6,401 bases of DNA from Desulfobulbaceae bacterium (GTDB lineage: Bacteria > Desulfobacterota > Desulfobulbia > Desulfobulbales > Desulfocapsaceae): assembly GCA_030632405.1 (NCBI GenBank), contig DAOVUU010000152.1, positions 1 to 6,401 of the forward strand, given 5' to 3'. The first letter of the stretch is position 1, and every line of letters starts with the position of its first letter. The notes beneath the pieces were generated by a model. It was not told where the DNA came from and made no database searches. It worked only from the letters and a program-made list of their open reading frames with translations. Below, piece after piece: positions 1-6,401 of the stretch. A program made the position numbers and the translations under genes.

Positions 1-2673
<2,673 letters not shown>

Positions 2674-2685
2674 AGAGGATATATG

Positions 2686-2720
2686 ACAGGAGGGGCCTTG
2701 AGCCCCTTCTGTTTATATTT
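2686..2720 (+). terminator. Rho-independent terminator of the oxidoreductase gene
   Basis: An 11-bp stem pairs 2686-2696 (ACAGGAGGGGC) with 2702-2712 (GCCCCTTCTGT). All pairs are Watson-Crick except one G-U, the loop is the 5-nt CTTGA, and a T-rich tail follows (2713-2720). It begins 12 nt after the oxidoreductase stop codon. Its strength suggests that the regulator downstream has its own promoter or depends on read-through. Confidence 0.9.
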
Positions 2721-2730
2721 GTGATATCAG

Positions 2731-2753
2731 AACTGGTTGGATAAGAACAGGTT
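2731..2753 (+). promoter_or_regulatory. Direct repeat AACWGGTT before the regulator start, possible operator
   Basis: AACTGGTT (2731-2738) and AACAGGTT (2746-2753) are 8-mers with one mismatch, with starts 15 nt apart; the second abuts the ATG at 2754. GntR-family regulators often bind their own leader, and the TGGT core recalls FadR/PdhR-type half-sites. Those sites are usually inverted, however, not direct. No convincing -35/-10 pair is visible in the short gap after the terminator. The operator role is a guess. Confidence 0.25.
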
Positions 2754-3479
2754 ATGGAAGAACTCGTTTTTCAAGCTATTAAACAAAAGAAAATTTCGTC
2801 CCAGATTGTAGATCAGGTTAAAAAACTGATAAGCAGCGGCCAGCTTAAGCCCGGTGATTCTTTGCCGCCTGAAAGAGAGTTGATGAAGGTTTTCAACGTC
2901 AGCAGGCCAACACTGAGGGAAGCCTTGAACATGCTTTCCACCATGGGGTTTGTGCAGATGTCCCAGAGGCAGCGGACCAAGGTTAAATCCCTGATGCAGA
3001 GCAGTGTAACTGAGCCCTTGAGACGTCTTTTGAAAGAAGACATTAAGACTTCTCTGGAACTTGTCGAAGCACGTGCTGTTATTGAGACGGCTAATGCCCA
3101 GATGGCTGCTGTAAGAGCAACCGATAAGGATATACGCCGGCTCGAAAGATGTATTGAAGCAATGCAGGCAAACATGTTGAAAGACGGTAGTTTAAGGGAT
3201 GAAGATGCAGATTTTCATCTTGCAGTTGCCCAGGCGACCCACAATAAGATCCAGACACACTTCATGTTTTCCATCTACGATCTGCTTAAGGATAAAGTAG
3301 ATCTCTGCTACCATGGTGGTGTAGATGATATATTACAACAGCATTCTAAAATAGTTGAAGCGATCAAAAGTGGGGATGGTGAGATGGCCCGACGGAGGAT
3401 GGAGGAGCATCTAGCGTATGTTGAGTTGCAGATTAACCAGCTGAGCGACAGTGAAATGCAGCAAAATGGAGAAGGGTAA
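2754..3479 (+). CDS. GntR/FadR-family transcriptional regulator with FCD ligand domain
   Basis: A 241-residue DNA-binding regulator of the FadR subfamily (LldR/PdhR-like). Residues about 9-78 form the GntR winged helix: the LKPGDSLPPERELMKVFNVSRPTLREAL stretch (31-58) is the classic recognition region. Residues about 85-230 fit the all-helical FCD effector domain, and the expected metal-binding set is present: Asp151, His155, His197 and His219. FCD proteins typically bind small carboxylates such as lactate, pyruvate or gluconate through that metal. With the pyruvate oxidoreductase upstream and a lactate racemase family gene downstream, lactate or pyruvate is the most reasonable ligand, but this is inferred from context. 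The start is the first ATG and gives a normal N-terminus; its Shine-Dalgarno is weak (GGATAA at 2739-2744 or AACAGG very close to the ATG). The stop sits 1 nt before the next start. An orthologue name cannot be assigned. Confidence 0.93.
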   Translation: MEELVFQAIKQKKISSQIVDQVKKLISSGQLKPGDSLPPERELMKVFNVSRPTLREALNMLSTMGFVQMSQRQRTKVKSLMQSSVTEPLRRLLKEDIKTSLELVEARAVIETANAQMAAVRATDKDIRRLERCIEAMQANMLKDGSLRDEDADFHLAVAQATHNKIQTHFMFSIYDLLKDKVDLCYHGGVDDILQQHSKIVEAIKSGDGEMARRRMEEHLAYVELQINQLSDSEMQQNGEG

Positions 3480-3480
3480 T
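3468..3480 (+). promoter_or_regulatory. Ribosome binding site of the ytoQ-like gene, inside the regulator's 3' end
   Basis: GGAG at 3468-3471 followed by AAGGG lies 9 nt before the ATG at 3481, within the last codons of the regulator gene. This fixes the start at 3481 rather than the in-frame GTG at 3451, and the TAA-T-ATG junction suggests translational coupling. Confidence 0.8.
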
Positions 3481-3930
3481 ATGAGCTATACAGTGTACCT
3501 TTCAGGAGAGATTCATACCGGATGGCGTGAGGATATTCAGCGCGGTGCAGGGGAACTTGGCCTTGATATACTCTTCAACTCTGCTGTTACCAATCACGAA
3601 GACAGTGATGCTGCCGGCGATCATCTCGGTAAAGAGACGGACCCTTTCTGGCGAGACCACAAATCAGCGAAGGTAAACGGTATACGTACCAGAACACTGA
3701 TTGAGATGAGTGACCTTGTAGTTGTCCGTTTTGGGGATAAATACAAACAGTGGAATGCAGCTTTTGATGCCGGTTTTTGTGCGGCTCTTGGTAAACCTTA
3801 CATAACCCTGCATGGAGCAGATATTATTCACCCTCTCAAGGAAGTTGATGCCGGAGCCCTGGCCTGGGCAACATCGACCGATCAGGTGGTGGAGATACTA
3901 AAATATACTGTGGATGGTGTTTCGTTCTAA
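3481..3930 (+). CDS. ytoQ: YtoQ-family protein (nucleoside 2-deoxyribosyltransferase-like fold)
   Basis: A 149-residue protein, the usual YtoQ length (Bacillus subtilis YtoQ is about 148). The N-terminal VYLSGEIHTGWRE (5-17), the central HLGKETDPFWRDHKSAK (48-64), and QWNAAFDAGFCAALGKP (90-106) are typical of this family. The family belongs to the nucleoside 2-deoxyribosyltransferase superfamily (Nuc_deoxyri_tr3). The last segment resembles the superfamily catalytic loop, in which a Glu normally precedes an aliphatic-Gly pair; here that position is Asp96 (FDAG). Its substrate and cellular role are not established, and transferase activity should not be assumed. It is cytoplasmic, with no signal peptide or membrane segment. 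It starts 1 nt after the regulator stop with its own good ribosome binding site, so the two form a two-gene unit. The link to pyruvate or lactate metabolism is unexplained. Confidence 0.88.
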   Translation: MSYTVYLSGEIHTGWREDIQRGAGELGLDILFNSAVTNHEDSDAAGDHLGKETDPFWRDHKSAKVNGIRTRTLIEMSDLVVVRFGDKYKQWNAAFDAGFCAALGKPYITLHGADIIHPLKEVDAGALAWATSTDQVVEILKYTVDGVSF

Positions 3931-3959
3931 GGCGGATGATACCTGCAACCCAAAGAATT

Positions 3960-3982
3960 AATGAGAACTTCATCATTTTTTT
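3960..3982 (+). terminator. Weak candidate terminator after the ytoQ-like gene
   Basis: AATGA (3960-3964) can pair with TCATT (3973-3977) across an 8-nt loop, and the T-run spans 3976-3982. The position, 30 nt after the stop codon, fits a terminator. The stem is only 5 bp and AT-rich, so it may be chance. Confidence 0.25.
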
Positions 3983-3994
3983 GGTATATTTTTT

Positions 3995-4034
3995 GAACAC
4001 CGAACATTCAACACCGAACACCGAACATCGAATG
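3995..4034 (+). repeat. Left arm: tandem degenerate heptamer GAACAYC
   Basis: Five consecutive 7-nt units start at 3995, 4002, 4009, 4016 and 4023. The consensus is [G/C]AACA[C/T][C/T], and GAATG closes the arm at 4030-4034. The first four units (3995-4022) match the reverse complement of 4145-4172 at 27 of 28 positions. Similar degenerate GAACACC/GAACATC strings are familiar between genes in deltaproteobacterial genomes, from general recollection. Confidence 0.9.
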
Positions 4035-4049
4035 ATAAAAACGGGCATT

Positions 4050-4070
4050 ATATCACGAGTGGGGTGATAT
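4050..4070. repeat. Perfect 7-bp hairpin in the centre of the repeat element
   Basis: ATATCAC (4050-4056) and GTGATAT (4064-4070) are perfect inverted repeats around the 7-nt loop GAGTGGG. There is no T-run, so it is not a terminator. It could be a protein-binding palindrome or an RNA stem nested inside the larger inverted repeat. Confidence 0.5.
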
Positions 4071-4139
4071 CAAATAGATTATGGGGATATTGGAAATTTA
4101 GTAAAGGTATTATTCCGGAAAATCTTCAGCCTGACTCCA

Positions 4140-4179
4140 CATTCGGTGTTCGATGTTGAATGTTCGGTGTTCGATGTTC
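4140..4179 (-). repeat. Right arm: inverted copy of the heptamer repeat
   Basis: CATTC (4140-4144) is followed by five 7-nt units starting at 4145, 4152, 4159, 4166 and 4173. They are reverse complements of the left-arm type (GGTGTTC, GATGTTC and variants). Read end to end with the left arm, 31 of 40 positions are complementary; shifted by one unit, 27 of 28 are. The one-unit offset implies that the arms changed by unit gain or loss after they arose. Confidence 0.9.
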
Positions 4180-4202
4180 ATTTTTTCTTTTGACCCCTTC
4201 CT

Positions 4203-5486
4203 ATGGATATCCAGCTATTATACGGAAAAAAAGAACTCAGTGTTAACCTGCCAGAACATATCAATGTTCAGGTAATAAACAAGTATCCCATGCCTGTCCT
4301 GTCAGACGGTGACAGAGCTGTCCGCGATGCATTTGAAAACCCGATTCAGAGTCCATCCCTGTCCAGTCTTGCCAGGGGAAAGAAAAGCGCCTGCATCCTT
4401 GTCTGTGATATCACCCGTCCGGTACCCAATGGTTTAATCCTGCCACCCCTTGTCAATACTCTGCTTGCAGAAGGAATCGATCGTGAGAATATTCTGATCC
4501 TGGTTGCTACCGGTCTGCATCGCCCCAATGAGGGGGAGGAACTGAGAGAACTGATCGGTTCCGATGAGATTTTCAATACCATTCCCATTGAAAACCATTT
4601 CGCCAGGGACCGAAAAGCCCATGTCGATCTGGGATTTACCTCACAGGGTATACCCGTTGGTATCGACAGACGGTTCATTGATGCCGATTTACGTATAGTT
4701 ACCGGCCTGGTGGAACCCCATTTTATGGCCGGTTATTCCGGAGGCAGAAAAGTGGTGGCCCCTGGTGTTGCCTACCAGGACACCATACTTAAATTTCACA
4801 CCGCTAAAATTCTAGAACACCAGAGCTCTGAGAATTGTATTCTGGATGGGAATCCTCTCCATCAGGCGCAGCTTGAAATCATACGGGCTATAGGCGATAT
4901 CTACGCAGTCAATGTGGTTATTGATGAAAAAAGGCGCCTTGGCCTGGTTACCTTCGGGGCGATAGAATCAAGTCATCTGGAGGCTGTTGACTTCCTCATA
5001 AACTATGCAGAAATTGATATCGCCCGGAAATTTAAAACCGTTGTTACATCGGCAGGAGGATATCCTCTGGATAAGACCTACTACCAGACCGTTAAAGGTA
5101 TGGTCGGGCCTATGAGTATCCTTGAGCCTGGCGGAACCATTATTATTGCCAGTGAATGTTCTGAAGGTATGGGCAGCCCCGAATTTATATCTGCCCAGAA
5201 CATGCTGTGCAAATACGGCTCTGAGAGGTTCATGGATATTTTAAAGGGGCGGAGTGAGGCGCTGATCGACGAGTGGCAGACGGAAATGCTCCTTAAACCT
5301 CTCAGGCACGGTTCCGTTGAGCTTTTTACCACTAACCTGACAGAAGAGCAGCTGGCACAGACCTATGTTAAACATGCCTCTTCACTGGAAGAGGCAATCA
5401 CTGCAAGCGTTTTGAGGCAGGGGAACAATGATATTGCGGTTATACCTGAAGGACCGTATGTTATTCCTCACTTTCGGTTAAACTAA
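4203..5486 (+). CDS. larA: LarA-type nickel-dependent lactate (2-hydroxyacid) racemase
   Basis: A 427-residue cytoplasmic protein, the full length for this family (DUF2088/LarA N-terminal domain about 5-205, LarA C-terminal domain about 210-420). The enzyme interconverts D- and L-lactate using a covalently attached nickel-pincer nucleotide. As I recall the Lactiplantibacillus plantarum LarA structure, all key residues are present: His106 (GLHRPN), His173 (VEPHFMAGYSGG), the cofactor lysine Lys183 (GGRK) and His199 (KFH), equivalent to H108, H174, K184 and H200. Substrate-pocket residues Arg72 (DITRPVPN), Tyr294, Gln295, Lys298 and Trp358 also match, the last four at identical numbers. That favours lactate, but LarA homologues acting on malate and other short hydroxyacids exist. 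The larB, larC and larE genes that build the cofactor are not in the window. The ATG at 4203 gives a normal N-terminus, yet the leader just upstream is pyrimidine-rich with no Shine-Dalgarno. No good terminator is visible after the stop. Confidence 0.9.
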   Translation: MDIQLLYGKKELSVNLPEHINVQVINKYPMPVLSDGDRAVRDAFENPIQSPSLSSLARGKKSACILVCDITRPVPNGLILPPLVNTLLAEGIDRENILILVATGLHRPNEGEELRELIGSDEIFNTIPIENHFARDRKAHVDLGFTSQGIPVGIDRRFIDADLRIVTGLVEPHFMAGYSGGRKVVAPGVAYQDTILKFHTAKILEHQSSENCILDGNPLHQAQLEIIRAIGDIYAVNVVIDEKRRLGLVTFGAIESSHLEAVDFLINYAEIDIARKFKTVVTSAGGYPLDKTYYQTVKGMVGPMSILEPGGTIIIASECSEGMGSPEFISAQNMLCKYGSERFMDILKGRSEALIDEWQTEMLLKPLRHGSVELFTTNLTEEQLAQTYVKHASSLEEAITASVLRQGNNDIAVIPEGPYVIPHFRLN

Positions 5487-5505
5487 ATATGTACAATTAC
5501 CTTTC

Positions 5506-5526
5506 GTAAGCTGTTAGCCTTTAGCC
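5506..5526. repeat. Short 7-nt-period repeat (GTTAGCC type) at the convergent junction
   Basis: Three heptamers run in register: GTAAGCT (5506), GTTAGCC (5513) and TTTAGCC (5520). Within them TTAGCCT is repeated perfectly at 5514-5520 and 5521-5527. It sits in the 50-bp gap between the convergent larA and enolase-like genes. It forms no convincing terminator hairpin. The period equals that of the repeat upstream of larA, although the unit is different. Confidence 0.5.
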
Positions 5527-5536
5527 TGTTTTCCCA

Positions 5537-6401
5537 CTACCATGGAAAGTAGCTGCGCGGAACGAGAGTTCCCTGGTTGCCGATCTGATGGGCAATACGG
5601 ATTCCCTCATTCCATTTAATCATCCTTTCCGAGCGCGCAAAAGACCCGACTTTGAGTTGCGCCACTCCCCAGGCAACGGCTAAATGGCAAATTGTCGTGT
5701 CTTCTGTTTCTCCCGAGCGTCCAGAAATTATCGATGTCCAGCCCGCCGCCTTTGATGCGTCAAAAGCCGCCTTAGCTTCGGTGAGGGTCCCCGCTTGATT
5801 TGGTTTAATAAGGACACTGTTACAGATTCCATTAGACGCAGCAAGATTGATGCTCGCAGCGTTGGTGGTGAGATAATCGTCACCGACGATCTGTATTCGA
5901 TCACCGATGCTCTCGGTCAGTTTTTTAAAACCGTCACTGTCGTCTTCACCTAATGGGTCTTCCAGGGAGCAGATCGGGTATCGCTCAACCCAGTCGACCA
6001 TCATGGCGCACATATCGTCACTGTCGAGATTTCGATTCTCCAGAGCTAAATAATAGCGACCGTCTTTAATAAATTCGGATGCCGCTATGTCCAGTGCGAT
6101 GGCGATTTGTTCCCCGGGAATAAAACCTGCGCGCTCGATGGCTTGAACCAGTAAGTCCAATCCTTCTTCATTGCTGTTAAAGTCTGGCCAGTAGCCTCCC
6201 TCATCGGCAAGGCCCATAAGCTTGCCTCGTTTTGCCATGATGTGTCCAGCCGCCATGTAGACTTCCGCAGTCCATTCTAAAGCTTGTATATATGATTCCG
6301 CTCCGACTGCTACAACCATGAAATCCTGGATGTCGATACGTCGGTCGGCATGGGCGCCGCCGCCGAAGATTTGAATTTCAGGCAGGTAAAGATGAGATGT
6401 C
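5537..6401 (-). CDS. Divergent enolase-superfamily protein, N-terminus beyond window edge
   Basis: The frame is open to the right edge (287 residues visible, about 140 missing), so the Met at 6317-6319 is internal. It covers the enolase barrel: GGGAHADRRIDIQDFM (13-28), DEGGYWPDF (66-74), metal ligands Asp104 (LDIAASEF), Glu147 (SLEDP) and Asp174 or Asp175 (VGDD), IKPNQAGT (198-205) with Lys199, and Lys250 (LKVGSFARSER). Two normally invariant positions differ. The Glu of QEFM is Asp26, and the His of SHRSGETED is Gly227 (SGRSGETED); these correspond to yeast Glu168 and His373. The segment before GGAHA (IQIFG) also departs from the usual NxINGG. Canonical enolase makes phosphoenolpyruvate from 2-phosphoglycerate in glycolysis. 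With the metal and lysine core kept but these residues changed, this may be a paralogue with another substrate. Enolase-like enzymes of phosphonate pathways are one precedent, but nothing here shows that. It converges on larA with a 50-bp gap; its operon lies outside. Confidence 0.85.
   Translation of the reverse strand, partial: TSHLYLPEIQIFGGGAHADRRIDIQDFMVVAVGAESYIQALEWTAEVYMAAGHIMAKRGKLMGLADEGGYWPDFNSNEEGLDLLVQAIERAGFIPGEQIAIALDIAASEFIKDGRYYLALENRNLDSDDMCAMMVDWVERYPICSLEDPLGEDDSDGFKKLTESIGDRIQIVGDDYLTTNAASINLAASNGICNSVLIKPNQAGTLTEAKAAFDASKAAGWTSIISGRSGETEDTTICHLAVAWGVAQLKVGSFARSERMIKWNEGIRIAHQIGNQGTLVPRSYFPW

Larger units (their letters stand above)
3988..4186. mobile_element. MITE-like inverted heptamer-repeat element with flanking ATTTTTT
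   Basis: This accounts for most of the 272-bp gap between the ytoQ-like gene and larA. Two arms of a 7-nt-period repeat (3995-4034 and 4140-4179) lie in inverted orientation around a 105-nt AT-rich centre that encodes nothing. The 185-bp unit is flanked on both sides, with no spacer, by the same heptamer ATTTTTT (3988-3994 and 4180-4186), which would fit a target-site duplication. The flank is low-complexity, so duplication is not certain. No transposase is present, so any movement would be in trans. Alternatively this is a recombination-born repeat or a folded RNA element. It ends 23 nt before the larA start. Confidence 0.45.

Noticed and set aside
2722..2729. Palindrome TGATATCA, also found at 4065-4072 upstream of larA
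   Set aside because: The same octamer occurs inside the larA coding region (4406-4413), and GATATC cores recur in several genes of the window, so a shared operator is not supported.
3836..4048. Minus-strand 70-residue open frame across the ytoQ 3' end and left repeat arm, with a CSVFGVECSVF string
   Set aside because: The periodic peptide is just a translation of the heptamer repeat, and the rest overlaps ytoQ on the opposite strand. It has no family resemblance and no ribosome binding site.
4085..4120. Promoter for larA inside the repeat element (TTGGAA at 4090, TATTAT at 4108) and the palindrome TTCCGGAA at 4113-4120
   Set aside because: The spacing between the two boxes is only 12 nt, and the 8-bp palindrome has no recognised match, so neither can be supported.
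3995..4179. CRISPR array reading of the repeats
   Set aside because: The units are 7 nt, contiguous and degenerate, with no unique spacers and no cas genes.
5487..5536. Bidirectional terminator between larA and the enolase-like gene
   Set aside because: Only a bulged, short hairpin around GCTGTTAGC can be drawn, with no strong stem and no adjoining T-run on either strand.

Overview
This is an ordinary-looking central-metabolism stretch of a bacterium that handles pyruvate anaerobically. A single-chain pyruvate:ferredoxin oxidoreductase, a nickel-pincer lactate racemase family protein and degenerate 7-nt GAACAYC-type intergenic repeats together suggest a sulfate-reducing or related Desulfobacterota (deltaproteobacterial) organism. 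That taxonomic call is an inference from gene content and repeat style, not proven by any marker here.

Layout. The plus strand opens inside a pyruvate:ferredoxin oxidoreductase gene (1-2673, about 285 N-terminal residues missing). It is closed by a strong intrinsic terminator (2686-2720). A short gap carrying a direct repeat leads to a GntR/FadR-family (FCD) regulator (2754-3479). The regulator is followed after 1 nt by a YtoQ-family protein (3481-3930), very probably translationally coupled. The 272-bp gap at 3931-4202 holds a compact element: two arms of a 7-nt-period repeat in inverted orientation (3995-4034 and 4140-4179), directly flanked by identical ATTTTTT heptamers. Then comes a full-length LarA-type 2-hydroxyacid (lactate) racemase (4203-5486) with all recognised cofactor and substrate residues. 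A 50-bp convergent junction with a second, unrelated 7-nt-period repeat separates it from a minus-strand enolase-superfamily gene (5537 to the right edge, N-terminus missing). In that protein two normally invariant active-site positions are changed.

How the genes may work together. LarA would interconvert D- and L-lactate (or a similar hydroxyacid), lactate dehydrogenases outside the window would give pyruvate, and the oxidoreductase would turn pyruvate into acetyl-CoA and reduced ferredoxin. FCD regulators of the LldR/PdhR type often sense lactate or pyruvate, so the regulator plausibly controls this pathway. No transporter, lactate dehydrogenase or LarB/C/E maturation gene is present, so the pathway link is inferred. 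I see no phage, CRISPR, toxin-antitoxin or defence genes, and no clearly new multi-gene system. The points most worth a second look are the inverted heptamer element next to larA and the divergent enolase.
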